Part shown: piece by piece, positions 1 through 8,338 of the stretch
Numbering within the stretch: the stretch's first letter is position 1
Layout: every line of letters begins with the position of its first letter
Assembly: GCA_034086705.1 (NCBI GenBank)
Contig: JAXDZV010000063.1
Location: forward strand, 1 to 29,986
Reading direction: 5' to 3'
Source of the DNA: UMGS1225 sp034086705
GTDB lineage: Bacteria; Bacillota; Clostridia; Oscillospirales; CAG-272
Length of the DNA stretch: 29,986 bases
Made by a program: the position numbers and the translations under genes
The notes under the pieces: generated by a model
What the model saw: the letters and a program-made list of their open reading frames with translations, nothing else
Told to the model about the DNA's origin: nothing
The model's database searches: none

Positions 1-324
1 CCCTCTGTAAATAGTTTGATTATACACTCGGATCAGGGGTGGCAGTATCAGCACGCGACATATCGGAATGAGCTTTGGAAACATGGCGTTGTGCAATCTA
101 TGTCCAGAAAGAGTAATTGCTATGACAACTGCATCCTGGAGACTTTCTTTGGCAGGCTAAAAAATGAGATGTTTTATGGATTTGAGAAGGAATACACATC
201 TTTTACAGTCTTCTACAAAGTAATTGCTGACTATATTGATTATTACAATACCAGGAGAATTCAAGCGAAAACAAAATGGATGCCTCCCTCTAAATTCAGA
301 GAAGCATCCATGATGATGTGCTAA
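1..324 (+). CDS. IS3-family transposase OrfB, C-terminal fragment (cut by window edge)
   Basis: The reading frame is open from base 1, so the gene starts upstream of the window; a TTG at base 16 is not its real start. The visible ~107 residues are the C-terminal half of a DDE integrase of the IS3/IS150 type. HSDQG carries the second catalytic Asp, and the later SNCYDNCILETFFGRLKNE stretch carries the catalytic Glu and the conserved LK-x-E that follows it. The C-terminal YNTRRIQ and PPSKFRE motifs are usual family endings, so the 3' end looks complete. OrfA and the left end of the element lie outside the window. No clear right inverted repeat is visible in the next 60 bases. Function: cut-and-paste (copy-out) transposition of its own element; whether the copy is intact cannot be judged. 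Confidence 0.92.
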   Translation, partial: PSVNSLIIHSDQGWQYQHATYRNELWKHGVVQSMSRKSNCYDNCILETFFGRLKNEMFYGFEKEYTSFTVFYKVIADYIDYYNTRRIQAKTKWMPPSKFREASMMMC

Positions 325-343
325 TTATTCAATTCATGCCACG

Positions 344-363
344 GTGCCCGGAAAACCGGGTAC
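344..363 (+). terminator. Possible weak terminator behind the IS3 transposase
   Basis: Eight-bp stem (GTGCCCGG with CCGGGTAC, one G-T wobble) around an AAAA loop, 20 bases after the transposase stop. The following bases (atatcatttt) are only moderately T-rich, so termination is uncertain. Confidence 0.3.
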
Positions 364-520
364 ATATCATTTTCGGTTCACCGATCTTTATTTTGCACAA
401 GCAAACAACTGGCATGGCACAAAACCTTTGCAAAGGGGTAACTATGTGAAAACTGGGGTTCAAAGGCGTGGGTATATCGGGCGTGCTAAAAACCGTGGGC
501 AAAGGATTTACGGGATGGAA

Positions 521-566
521 TAAGAAAGAGCATCGGCAGTACCGCAGAAAACTGTACTGCCGATGC
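521..566 (-). terminator. Rho-independent terminator of the pot operon
   Basis: Perfect 13-bp inverted repeat (530-542 with 554-566; arm GCATCGGCAGTAC) around an 11-base loop. Read on the minus strand the stem is followed by tctttcttatt, a T-rich tail. It lies about 175 bases after the potD stop and is the first good terminator there; it could also stop plus-strand transcripts leaving the IS. Confidence 0.65.
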
Positions 567-740
567 TTAGCTTATAACACGGAACGAACCGGTTGAAAAA
601 GAACAGATGTGCAAAACAAATTTTTATTTTGCAAAGGAAATTTTGGAAAGGTACTCATGGAGGTTGTTTTGCGAAGGCACACTGTTTTGCCGTTTTGTTG
701 TGTACTGTCGTGCTCAACTGGGAGGTTGTAGTACCCGCAA

Positions 741-1964
741 TCAAAACTTTGTCTTGTTTTTTCGAATTGTACGTGTGACGTTGATGAGGATGGAACAGCT
801 AAGTGCAACAACCATCAATACCGGTGTTATCCATGGAGAATCATTGCTCGAACCCATTATGTCGCTCCAAAGTGCGTCTACATAAGCGGTAACAGAATCC
901 GGTAGCGCAGTAAAAACCTGCGATTTTTTCAGAATTTCATCGGGAGGATATGAAATGGGATTTTCCGTGATCTCTTCATCCAATAAGGCGAGGGCGCCTG
1001 TATGCGGTGAAGAATACCCAATGGCTTCAATGTTTGCGGCAGCCACAACGGATTCGCAGAGAAAATTGATATAGAGTTCAGCCGCGTCATGGTTTTTTGC
1101 GCCTTTTGGGATACAGATTGCATCGAAGAACAAATTCGTTCCTTCTTGGGGTACAACAAATGCAAGGTCCGGGTTGTCTTCGATCATTGTCAGAGCATCG
1201 CCGGCATAATAAGGAGCAAGCGCCGCCTCTCCTCCGCCCATTTTGTCAAAGATTTCGTCCATGACATATGCCTGAACTAATGGTTTCTGTGTGCGTAGGG
1301 CCGCGGCTGCTTCATCCCATTTTTCCAAATCTGTAGTATTAAAAGAATAGCCGAGTTTTGCCAGAGCAATCGCGAAAGCATCGCGGGAATTGGAAAACAT
1401 GAGAATGTTGTTCGCATATTTTTCATTCCAAAGAATATCCCAACTTGCAACATTGTCTTCTTCATCTACCAGGGTTTGATTATAGATAATGCCTACGGTC
1501 CCCCAGGTATATGGCACGGAATATCGGTTACCGGGATCGTATTCCATGTTAGTGTAAGCCGGGGCGATTAAAGAAAAATTTGGTATATGAGAGAGGTCTA
1601 ATGGTTCCAGCATACCTTCTGTAATCATACGAGAAATCATATAGTCAGACGGAATGATAACATCATAGGAAGATCCACCGCTTTTGAGCTTTGCATATAG
1701 TTCCTCGTTGGAGGAAAAGGTGGTATAGATTACCTTGATTCCGGTCAAAGCCTCAAATTCTTTGTTGACATCGAAAGTCCCGCTTCCATCGTCCTCAGAA
1801 ATATACTCTCCCCAGTTATAAACATATAGGGATACGCCTTTCCCGCGAAATTGTTGATAATAAGACACATCGGTATCTAAGTCAAAATTGCTTGCTGCAC
1901 AGGGCAGCAGAAATGTCATGAAAAGCAACAACAGGCAAGCCAGGCAAGGAAACACCCGTTTCAT
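741..1964 (-). CDS. potD: Spermidine/putrescine ABC transporter, substrate-binding protein PotD
   Basis: Extracytoplasmic polyamine-binding component of the PotABCD importer. The 407-residue product begins with a hydrophobic signal segment (about residues 4-24), then the family hallmarks LYVYNWGEYIS, the YTTFSSNEELYAKLKSG stretch, YDVIIPSDYMI and PYTWGTVGIIYN, all typical of PotD-like periplasmic binding protein type 2 folds. The stop of potC overlaps this start (ATGA), and the gene closes a potABCD operon. Odd point: the C-terminus carries a second hydrophobic helix (from WITPVLMVV on) followed by a basic tail (TRTIRKNKTKF), while the signal segment has LLPC, not a canonical lipobox. The binding protein is therefore probably held in the membrane by a C-terminal helix rather than by lipid. 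Family assignment is firm; preference for spermidine versus putrescine cannot be read. Confidence 0.95.
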   Translation of the reverse strand: MKRVFPCLACLLLLFMTFLLPCAASNFDLDTDVSYYQQFRGKGVSLYVYNWGEYISEDDGSGTFDVNKEFEALTGIKVIYTTFSSNEELYAKLKSGGSSYDVIIPSDYMISRMITEGMLEPLDLSHIPNFSLIAPAYTNMEYDPGNRYSVPYTWGTVGIIYNQTLVDEEDNVASWDILWNEKYANNILMFSNSRDAFAIALAKLGYSFNTTDLEKWDEAAAALRTQKPLVQAYVMDEIFDKMGGGEAALAPYYAGDALTMIEDNPDLAFVVPQEGTNLFFDAICIPKGAKNHDAAELYINFLCESVVAAANIEAIGYSSPHTGALALLDEEITENPISYPPDEILKKSQVFTALPDSVTAYVDALWSDIMGSSNDSPWITPVLMVVALSCSILINVTRTIRKNKTKF

Positions 1965-2755
1965 ATCCGTTCGCCCCCTTTCGCCGCACGATGCTTTTTC
2001 AGATCCACCAAATTCATAATCAACAACACCAGCAGCACGACCACGAAGATGATGGCGGACAAAGCGTTGATTTCAGGGCTGACTTTGCGTCGTGTCATGG
2101 AGAAAATTGTAATTGGCAGGGTCTGTACGCCGGATCCGGAGGTAAAATAGCTGATAACAAAATCATCAATCGAATAGGTGATGCTGATGAGAAAACCGGA
2201 GAGCACGCCCGGCATAATTTCCGGCAGAACAACTTTAAAAAAGGCTTGTACGTTGTTACAGCCGAGATCCAGCGCAGCGTCATATATATTCCGGTTAAGC
2301 TGCCGCAACTTTGGCAAAACATTCAGAATGACATACGGTACGCAGAAAGAAATATGTGCCAGGACCAGCGTCACATACCCAAGTTCCAGCTGCAGTGCGA
2401 CGAAAAGAAGCATCAGAGAAACGCCTGACACGATTTCCGGGTTAATGATTGGCAGATACGACACATTGAGAACAATGCTGCGCGTGATTTTTCTCATGTT
2501 GTGAATGCCGATAGCGGCCAATGTTCCCAAGACGGTGGAAACAGCCGCAGCGATCAGTGCGATGATGATGGTATTGAACAAAGAACGCAAGATTGTTTCA
2601 TTATGAAACAGTTTCACATACCAATCCAAGGTAAAGCCCGTCCAGACAGTCCTGCTTTTGGAAGCGTTGAAAGAGTTTGCAATTAGCACGCCGATTGGTG
2701 CATATAAAAACAGGAAGACGAGTACAAGATAAAAATTGGAAAACAGCTTTTTCAT
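1961..2755 (-). CDS. potC: Spermidine/putrescine ABC transporter permease PotC
   Basis: Inner-membrane permease subunit of the polyamine importer, 264 residues, about six transmembrane helices starting at residue 8. The cytoplasmic EAA loop (AALDLGCNNVQAFFKVVLPEI) that docks on PotA is plain, as is the SIDDFVISYFTSG segment characteristic of PotC/PotB-like permeases. The start ATG follows the potB stop by one base and has a GGAAGGGGGG ribosome binding site ten bases upstream, inside the end of potB; the stop overlaps the potD ATG by four bases. This spacing indicates translational coupling across the operon. Confidence 0.95.
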   Translation of the reverse strand: MKKLFSNFYLVLVFLFLYAPIGVLIANSFNASKSRTVWTGFTLDWYVKLFHNETILRSLFNTIIIALIAAAVSTVLGTLAAIGIHNMRKITRSIVLNVSYLPIINPEIVSGVSLMLLFVALQLELGYVTLVLAHISFCVPYVILNVLPKLRQLNRNIYDAALDLGCNNVQAFFKVVLPEIMPGVLSGFLISITYSIDDFVISYFTSGSGVQTLPITIFSMTRRKVSPEINALSAIIFVVVLLVLLIMNLVDLKKHRAAKGGERI

Positions 2756-2756
2756 C

Positions 2757-3677
2757 TTAAATCATCCCCCCTTCCATTTCCCCGTTGTCAATTTGGTTGG
2801 TGATGCTCATGCATAAGAAGATGAAGACCATGAGTACCAACGACATCGCAGCACCAAGGTTGGGGTTATATGCATTGCCGAGAAATTGCAGATCAATCAG
2901 GTCACCGATGAGCATATTCGTACCGCCGCCGAGCATACGGGAGATAATGAATGTAGAAACGCTCGGCACAAACACCATTGTTATGCCAGAGGCAATTCCC
3001 GGCACAGACAGGGGAAAGATTACACGCAGCAGAATCTGCGGAAAACTTGCACCCAGGTCTTGTGCGGCCTCAATGGTATGCTTTTCAATTTTCGTCATGA
3101 TAGAATACAGAGGTAGGATCATAAAAGGCAAATAGTTATACACCATACCTAGTACGACGGCACCGGAAGTATTGATCATCTCAAAGGGCCCAATGCCGAA
3201 CAAAGCAAAGAACTTGTTAATTAATCCGTTACGCTCCAACAGAGTCATCCACGCATAGGTCCGCAGAAGAAAATTCATCCACATTGGCAGCATGACCAGC
3301 ATAATCATAATCTTCTGTTTGGAATAGTGCGTTCTGGAAATGATATATGCCAGCGGATATGCGATCACAAGGCAAATCGCAGTGGCAATCACAGCGAGCC
3401 ATATGGAATTAAGCAGCGTTGGCGTATACTTGCTGACAGAGAGAATGTTGTCGAATGTGAAAATTGTTTTTTCATAAATTGGCAGCTCCTCGTCGCTTTG
3501 CGCATATTCTTCGCGCAGAGCTTCGATGGTTGCATCGTCCAAAGGATTCCCTTCTGCATCAACCTTAATAGTGGTTGTAAAAGCAAAAACGACAACCAAA
3601 GCCAGTGGCACAATGACAAAAATAATCATCCACAGAAGGTACGGCGTTGCCGCCAGTTGCATCTTTTTATTGTTCAA
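2757..3677 (-). CDS. potB: Spermidine/putrescine ABC transporter permease PotB
   Basis: Second permease subunit of the polyamine importer. The EAA motif reads AAQDLGASFPQILLRVIFPL, with YNYLPFMILPLYSIM before it, as in PotB. I place the start at TTG 3677: a GGAGG lies nine bases upstream, the potA stop (3667-3669) is overlapped by 11 bases, and the protein then starts LNNKKMQLAATPYLLW, directly ahead of the first membrane helix. The open frame reaches back to 3728, but that extension lies inside potA and before the ribosome binding site. Product 306 residues. Between helix 1 and helix 2 is a ~50-residue acidic extracytoplasmic loop (VDAEGNPLDDATIEALREEYAQSDE), a common size for this subunit. 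Confidence 0.93.
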   Translation of the reverse strand: MNNKKMQLAATPYLLWMIIFVIVPLALVVVFAFTTTIKVDAEGNPLDDATIEALREEYAQSDEELPIYEKTIFTFDNILSVSKYTPTLLNSIWLAVIATAICLVIAYPLAYIISRTHYSKQKIMIMLVMLPMWMNFLLRTYAWMTLLERNGLINKFFALFGIGPFEMINTSGAVVLGMVYNYLPFMILPLYSIMTKIEKHTIEAAQDLGASFPQILLRVIFPLSVPGIASGITMVFVPSVSTFIISRMLGGGTNMLIGDLIDLQFLGNAYNPNLGAAMSLVLMVFIFLCMSITNQIDNGEMEGGMI

Positions 3678-4788
3678 TGTCGCGCTCCTCCAGTTTCTCG
3701 GAATTGTCCTCATTTTTGAAGGAGGCATAATAATTGACTTTTCTGCGGTTGGATTTTTTCATAATATGGATATCTTCAGGGCCGAATGAAAGCCCTACCA
3801 CATCACCTGGCATAGGGGCTTTTGTAGAGTGAATCATCCAAATATCGGAGTAAGCTTTGACAATGATTTCATAGTGGACGCCTTTGAAAGTGACTTCTTC
3901 AACGACGCCATTTATGACATCATCGGATGCAGGGACAATCTCTATGTCTTCCGGACGGATCACAACGTCTACTTGCTCCATTGGGGCAAAGCCGCTGTCT
4001 ACACAGGTAAAGTTATCACCGGCAAATTCCACTAAATAATCCTTGTGCATAATGCCGTCTAAGATGTTGCTTTCACCTATAAAATCAGCAACGAAGGCAT
4101 TTACAGGCTCATTGTATATATCCTGCGGCGAACCAATTTGTTGGATTACTCCACCATTCATAACAACCACCGTGTCACTCATGGTGAGCGCCTCTTCTTG
4201 ATCGTGTGTGACATAAATAAAGGTAATGTTTAGCCGCTGCTGGATCCGTTTCAGTTCAATTTGCATTTCTTTGCGCAGCTTTAAATCCAGTGCACCCAGA
4301 GGTTCATCCAACAGCAAAACTTTTGGATGATTGACCAACGCTCGCGCAATGGCAACTCGCTGCTGTTGTCCTCCGGAGAGCACATTTACAGAGCGATGTT
4401 CAAATCCGCGAAGATCAACCAGCTCTAGCATTTCTCGCACACGGGGTGCGATTTCTTTTTCCGGAAGCTTTTTCACACGCAGCCCGAATGCAACATTTTC
4501 GTATACATTCAGATGCGGGAACAAGGCATACTTTTGGAAAACCGTGTTGACTGCCCGTTTATAGGGGGGAACATCATTAACGCGTTTGCCGTTGAAAAAA
4601 ATGTCGCCGCTGTCGGGGGTTAAAAAACCGCCGATAATGCGCAGTGTTGTCGTTTTGCCGCAGCCGGAGGGGCCGAGAAAGGTTACGAATTCTTTGTCGT
4701 GAATTTCAAGATCAATCCCTTTCAGAACCTGTTCTCCGTTAAATTCCATAGAGATGTTTTTGAGTTCAATGATTTTGTTTGTGTTCAT
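3667..4788 (-). CDS. potA: Spermidine/putrescine ABC transporter ATP-binding protein PotA
   Basis: Cytoplasmic ATPase that drives polyamine uptake through PotBC. From the chosen ATG (4788) the 373-residue protein has Walker A GPSGCGKTT at 39-47, Q-loop FQKYALFPH near 85, signature LSGGQQQR at 137-144, Walker B VLLLDEP at 157-163 and the H-loop THDQEE. The C-terminal third (from about 240) is a TOBE-type regulatory domain with VVIRPEDIEI, the usual mark of PotA/MalK-like subunits. The start is set by AAGGAAG six bases upstream; the frame extends to 4917 but that extension spans the promoter. First gene of the pot operon. Confidence 0.96.
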   Translation of the reverse strand: MNTNKIIELKNISMEFNGEQVLKGIDLEIHDKEFVTFLGPSGCGKTTTLRIIGGFLTPDSGDIFFNGKRVNDVPPYKRAVNTVFQKYALFPHLNVYENVAFGLRVKKLPEKEIAPRVREMLELVDLRGFEHRSVNVLSGGQQQRVAIARALVNHPKVLLLDEPLGALDLKLRKEMQIELKRIQQRLNITFIYVTHDQEEALTMSDTVVVMNGGVIQQIGSPQDIYNEPVNAFVADFIGESNILDGIMHKDYLVEFAGDNFTCVDSGFAPMEQVDVVIRPEDIEIVPASDDVINGVVEEVTFKGVHYEIIVKAYSDIWMIHSTKAPMPGDVVGLSFGPEDIHIMKKSNRRKVNYYASFKNEDNSEKLEERDIEQ

Positions 4789-4888
4789 TTCTACTTCCTT
4801 TACCGTGATAAAATGAAACCTGCCCGCTAAAGCCGTGATTTTGGGGTATATACCTTCTTTCCGTGCCGCATTCGACAAATTTTCATAT

Positions 4889-4917
4889 ATTCTAACAGAT
4901 ACGTCATGGAATTGCAA
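4889..4917 (-). promoter_or_regulatory. Sigma-A promoter of the potABCD operon
   Basis: On the minus strand: -35 TTGCAA (4912-4917), 17-base spacer, -10 TAGAAT (4889-4894). It lies about 100 bases upstream of the potA ATG and is the only good match in the gap before the next gene. Confidence 0.7.
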
Positions 4918-4990
4918 TAGATTTCACAAAATAATCTTAAAATTTCCTAAAAAACTTGAACGAGGGATGAAACGGCGCGTTTTTTCTGAT

Positions 4991-5638
4991 TTAATACGCG
5001 TTTTTCTTCAAAATTCTCTTTTTATCTTTTAAATTCTTTGTTTTTTGCGGATAAATGGTAAAGAAGAAGAGGAACAGTGACCCGAAAAAGAACGAAGCTG
5101 CCCCCAGGGTCGCAACAGGTGGTAATGCCAGCGAACGCAATAGCAGACAGGTTGCCCAGAAAAGCGCGATGGATGTACACAGTGTACTGCTTTTTTTACA
5201 AATTGAATATGCTCGTGCGGGTGGTAGTCGAGATGCACACAAACAAAAAAGTAATTGTCCGCCATCCAGTGGCAGAATTGGGAGCAGATTATATCCGGCG
5301 CACAGTGCAGAAGCGGCGGCAAGCTGTATTGCAAAACGGCTCGTTGTAAGCAAACACGGAAGAATGGTCGCAAGGTTTGCCAGAGGGCCGGCTATGTACA
5401 CCCAAGCTTCCCTCCCGTAAGACAGCGTGGAACAGTTTGCTTCGATGATGGCACCGCCAATTTGTATGCATAGCCGCGAGGGGCGCAGCCCCAGGATATA
5501 TAGGCAGAGTAAATGTCCGATTTCATGTAGTGCTGCCGCCAGGATCAATGCGCTGCAGGCACCCCGGGGAAGCAAAATCCATACGGCGGCGAGGTACGGA
5601 AAAAGGAAAGGACTGATGCGTATATCCGGTAACCGCAT
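4991..5638 (-). CDS. SpoIVFB-like intramembrane zinc metalloprotease (M50 family)
   Basis: Membrane-embedded site-2-type protease, 215 residues with several hydrophobic helices. HEIGH at 38-42 supplies the two zinc His and catalytic Glu; NLLPILPLDGGQ at 117-128 supplies the zinc Asp (125); YIAGPLANL at 81-89 is the conserved segment between them. The short length without PDZ or CBS domain fits the SpoIVFB type, which in Bacillus cleaves pro-sigma-K at the forespore outer membrane. Its ATG follows the TAG of the permease gene with no gap, so the two are coupled. No SpoIVFA-like partner is beside it. It could instead be a general S2P peptidase cutting another substrate; the sporulation role is inferred from length and context. 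Confidence 0.8.
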   Translation of the reverse strand: MRLPDIRISPFLFPYLAAVWILLPRGACSALILAAALHEIGHLLCLYILGLRPSRLCIQIGGAIIEANCSTLSYGREAWVYIAGPLANLATILPCLLTTSRFAIQLAAASALCAGYNLLPILPLDGGQLLFCLCASRLPPARAYSICKKSSTLCTSIALFWATCLLLRSLALPPVATLGAASFFFGSLFLFFFTIYPQKTKNLKDKKRILKKNAY

Positions 5639-6787
5639 CTATACACCTTTTTTTGCCGCTTGTGTTGTTTGTGCAGCGCCGGCGTGTTCCCGCCAGATTC
5701 GCATACACAACTGTAAGCAAAATGGAAACAGGAACAAACCGACAAGTCCAAACAGGCGCATACCGACATACATAGCGAGCAAGGTAAGCGGCGGATACAT
5801 GCCGATCGATTTGCCGACGATTCTCGGTTCTGCAATTTCCCGTACGATTGTTATAACGGCATATAGAAGGCACAGGCCGATTCCGAGCCGTATGTTGCCG
5901 GTGGCAAATTGCAAAAGCGCCCAGGGAATGAGCACTGTTCCTGTGCCGAGGATGGGTAGAATATCTACCAAGGAGGTCAGTGCGGCAGGGGCGGCGGCAT
6001 TTTCAATTCCGAGAATGGAAAAGCCAATCCAAAGCTGTGCGAATGTCAGTGCCAAAATAAGACCGTATGCACGTAGATAATGCCGCAAAGTCCCCAGCGC
6101 GTGACCTTTGAGCAAACGTGCACCACGCAGATATTTTCCATGCAGACATCGGCGAAGGACAGCGATAATTTTCGGATAGTCGGCGGTTGCCCATACCGAA
6201 GCAATCACCGTAACAACCAGAAAAAAGGCAATGCGGGGGAGTGCGCCTGCCAGGTCTGCAAACAATTCTGGCAGTTTTGCTGAAAGGGAGTCAAGCATAG
6301 AGCGGATAGCGCTTTCTCCCAGTGAATCCGCCTGTGCAAGTAATTTGGAAAGGAAACCCTCTGTTGTACCGGCCGAAAAAACCGGTAAACGGGCGAGCAA
6401 TTCGTGTATCGTATTCTGCACAAAAGAAAACGCATCAACAATAGCAGTGGCATTGTCTTTGACTAGGTTCCCGAAAAATCCGAACAATGCAGCGGCAATT
6501 TGATAAAACAGGAATACGATGGCTGCAAAGAGCAGTACCACAAACAAAATCGCAAAAAACAGACGCGGCAGATGCAGGCGATTTTGCAGTTTGATGAGCG
6601 GTTTTTGCAAAGAGGCAGCGATCAGCAGTGCAATGCCGAAGGGCAACAACGGAATTGCAAGATACCGAAAAAACAAAAAAAGGCCGATTCCTAAAAGAGC
6701 AGCGTAAAAAAAGAACATAACACAGCGCCGAAAAGTCGTAGGAGAAGGCTCCGGGAAAATAGGCTTTGCGTGCTTTTCTTTTGACAC
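5639..6787 (-). CDS. AI-2E/PerM-family permease, YtvI-like
   Basis: Integral membrane protein of 382 residues with about eight helices arranged as in the AI-2E/PerM (UPF0118) family: an N-terminal helix pair, a long central soluble stretch with amphipathic helices, then a C-terminal helix cluster containing the conserved PILGTGTVLIPWAL, and EPRIVGKSIGMYPPLTLLAMYVGMRLFG split across two helices. Within this family it most resembles YtvI, a sporulation membrane protein of unknown role in Bacillus. I start it at GTG 6787, seven bases after AGGAGG; the ATG at 6820 lies upstream of that site. It precedes the SpoIVFB-like gene with no gap. Substrate unknown. Confidence 0.85.
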   Translation of the reverse strand: MSKEKHAKPIFPEPSPTTFRRCVMFFFYAALLGIGLFLFFRYLAIPLLPFGIALLIAASLQKPLIKLQNRLHLPRLFFAILFVVLLFAAIVFLFYQIAAALFGFFGNLVKDNATAIVDAFSFVQNTIHELLARLPVFSAGTTEGFLSKLLAQADSLGESAIRSMLDSLSAKLPELFADLAGALPRIAFFLVVTVIASVWATADYPKIIAVLRRCLHGKYLRGARLLKGHALGTLRHYLRAYGLILALTFAQLWIGFSILGIENAAAPAALTSLVDILPILGTGTVLIPWALLQFATGNIRLGIGLCLLYAVITIVREIAEPRIVGKSIGMYPPLTLLAMYVGMRLFGLVGLFLFPFCLQLCMRIWREHAGAAQTTQAAKKGV

Positions 6788-6836
6788 GTTTTTTCCTCCT
6801 TGCAATGCCGTACAGCGCAAATTTTACTACATAATT

Positions 6837-6865
6837 ATATTGCCGCGTAATATAGACTTATGCAA
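6837..6865 (-). promoter_or_regulatory. Candidate promoter of the YtvI-like/SpoIVFB-like pair
   Basis: Minus strand TTGCAT (6860-6865), 17 bases, CAATAT (6837-6842); a TATAAT also sits at 6834-6839 but with 20-base spacing. In Bacillus both homologues are read by the mother-cell factor sigma-E; I cannot tell a sigma-E from a sigma-A element here with confidence. Confidence 0.35.
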
Positions 6866-7014
6866 TGCGGCATGCAATTGCTTCCGTACCGGCTGAATAT
6901 TTGTTTTTCCGCATTTGGGAACGAGTACAACACAGGATGCTGGCGAAGGAGGTAGCTACAGCTGAAATTTCAGGGCAGAGATATGTTCTGCTTGCAGTTA
7001 TTTGCAAGGTGATA

Positions 7015-7043
7015 TTGACAAAGGCTGCAATATTTTGTAAAAT
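7015..7043 (+). promoter_or_regulatory. Sigma-A promoter of the DegT-like gene
   Basis: TTGACA (7015-7020), 17-base spacer, TAAAAT (7038-7043), about 48 bases upstream of the start codon. Confidence 0.8.
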
Positions 7044-7091
7044 AGTGAGCAGAGTAATTTGGGATTTCGAAGTCGAATGGAGGAGCAACTT

Positions 7092-8285
7092 ATGTATAGA
7101 ATTGGGCAGGAAGAAATCAATGCCGTTGCGCGCGTGATTGAAAGCGGGCACCTGTTTAAAATCAATGATGGACCTTTGCAGGAGTGCATGCACTTTGAGG
7201 CAGAGCTGCGTGAAAAAACGGGAGCGGCATATGCATTATATATGACTTGCGGTAAGGCAGCATTGATCAGTGCACTGATCGGAATGGGAATTGGCCCGGG
7301 AGACGAGGTGATTGTGCCCGGATATACTTATATTGCAACTGCTTTGGCAGTGCTTGCAGTCGGAGCGATTCCGGTTATTTGTGAGTGTGATGAGACGCTG
7401 ACGATAGATGTACAGGATTGTGAACGAAAGATTTCTTCGCATACAAAAGCAATTATTCCCGTACATATTCAATCTTTCCCGTGCGATATGGATGGTTTGC
7501 TTGCACTCAGCAAGAAATACGGTGTGCGCATTCTGGAAGATGCCTGCCAGTCCAACGGCGGTACGTACCATGGCAAGCGGCTTGGAACGCTTGGCGACGC
7601 GGGTGCGTTCAGCTTTAATTTTTATAAAATTATTTCTGCCGGCGAGGGCGGTGCGCTGCTGACCAATGATCGCCAGATTTACGAGCGCGCATTGATTTAT
7701 CATGACAGCAGTGCGATTGCGTTTTTCGGCAATCAGCTTGATGGGATACATGAACCTACTTTTGGCGGAGTAGAATATCGTGCAAACGAAATCCAGGCTG
7801 CGATTATGCGAGAACAGTTGAAAAAACTGGATACTATAGTGGCTGATTTGCGGCATACTGGTAAGCTGTTACGAGAGGCCCTGGGCGATGCGTTGCCTTT
7901 CTTGCCATCTCATGACGCACAGGGTGACTGTAATGTGGTTTTGCCGGTTCGGTTTGAGACGCGCGCACAGGCAGAGGCTTTTGCTTCATTCCCGGGTGTT
8001 TTCGGTACGGTACCGATCAATACGGGTAAGCATGTTTACTGTAACTGGGATTGCATTATGGAAAAACGCGGTGCACTGCATCCGCTGATGGATCCGTATA
8101 AAATGGAAGTGAATCGTACGCTGCAGCACGCGTATGCGCCCGATATGTGTCCGAACACGCTGCAATATCTTTCTACAACTTGCTATGTTGGTATTCGCCC
8201 CTATGGGGATATCACAGACGCACAGATCGAAGAACAGGCTGCTTTGCTGCGTCGTGCATACGCGCAGGCGCAAGCGGCAAAATGA
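7092..8285 (+). CDS. DegT/DnrJ/EryC1/StrS-family PLP-dependent aminotransferase
   Basis: Cytoplasmic fold-type I PLP enzyme of 397 residues. The family pattern is complete: GxxxL-like early segment CGKAALISAL (53-62), GDEVIVPGYTYIATA (70-84), the D150 in ILEDACQS that contacts the PLP ring nitrogen, and the Schiff-base Lys179 in FSFNFYKIISAGEGG. Most relatives transfer an amino group to nucleotide-linked keto-sugars. The start is ATG 7092, six bases after GGAGGAG, not the in-frame ATG at 7059. It stands alone between its own promoter and a terminator, with no sugar-nucleotide or glycosyltransferase genes nearby, so the substrate is open. It uses more divergent C-terminal sequence (HVYCNWDCIMEKRGALHP) than typical sugar aminotransferases. 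Confidence 0.9.
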   Translation: MYRIGQEEINAVARVIESGHLFKINDGPLQECMHFEAELREKTGAAYALYMTCGKAALISALIGMGIGPGDEVIVPGYTYIATALAVLAVGAIPVICECDETLTIDVQDCERKISSHTKAIIPVHIQSFPCDMDGLLALSKKYGVRILEDACQSNGGTYHGKRLGTLGDAGAFSFNFYKIISAGEGGALLTNDRQIYERALIYHDSSAIAFFGNQLDGIHEPTFGGVEYRANEIQAAIMREQLKKLDTIVADLRHTGKLLREALGDALPFLPSHDAQGDCNVVLPVRFETRAQAEAFASFPGVFGTVPINTGKHVYCNWDCIMEKRGALHPLMDPYKMEVNRTLQHAYAPDMCPNTLQYLSTTCYVGIRPYGDITDAQIEEQAALLRRAYAQAQAAK

Positions 8286-8338
8286 CGTTGTTTGCTATAG
8301 AGTGCCAAAGAGTAAATCGTTGCAGCTTAGCATACTTT

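Larger units (their letters stand above)
325..740. other. Gene-poor stretch after the IS3 transposase
   Basis: This 416-base gap lies between the transposase stop and the potD stop (convergent genes). It holds a small hairpin just after the transposase, a strong 13-bp inverted repeat at 530-566, and an unassigned open frame of about 59 codons (GTG 344 to TAA 526) rich in Arg, Gly and Tyr that has no ribosome binding site and matches no family I recognise. It may be the remains of a gene broken by the insertion, or chance. Nothing else is visible. Confidence 0.5.
6788..7091. other. Divergent intergenic region between YtvI-like and DegT-like genes
   Basis: About 300 bases without a convincing gene. 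The left end holds the GTG ribosome binding site and a candidate minus-strand promoter; the right end holds a near-consensus plus-strand promoter and ribosome binding site. Open frames across the middle have no ribosome binding sites and look like chance. Confidence 0.6.

Noticed and set aside
607..885. Open frame of 92 codons on the plus strand over the potD 3' end
   Set aside because: No ribosome binding site, unlikely composition, and the second half is antisense to the well-supported potD gene.
4912..4940. Plus-strand promoter using the palindromic TTGCAA at 4912
   Set aside because: No acceptable -10 box follows at 16-18 bases and there is no gene in that direction until the opposite-strand protease gene.
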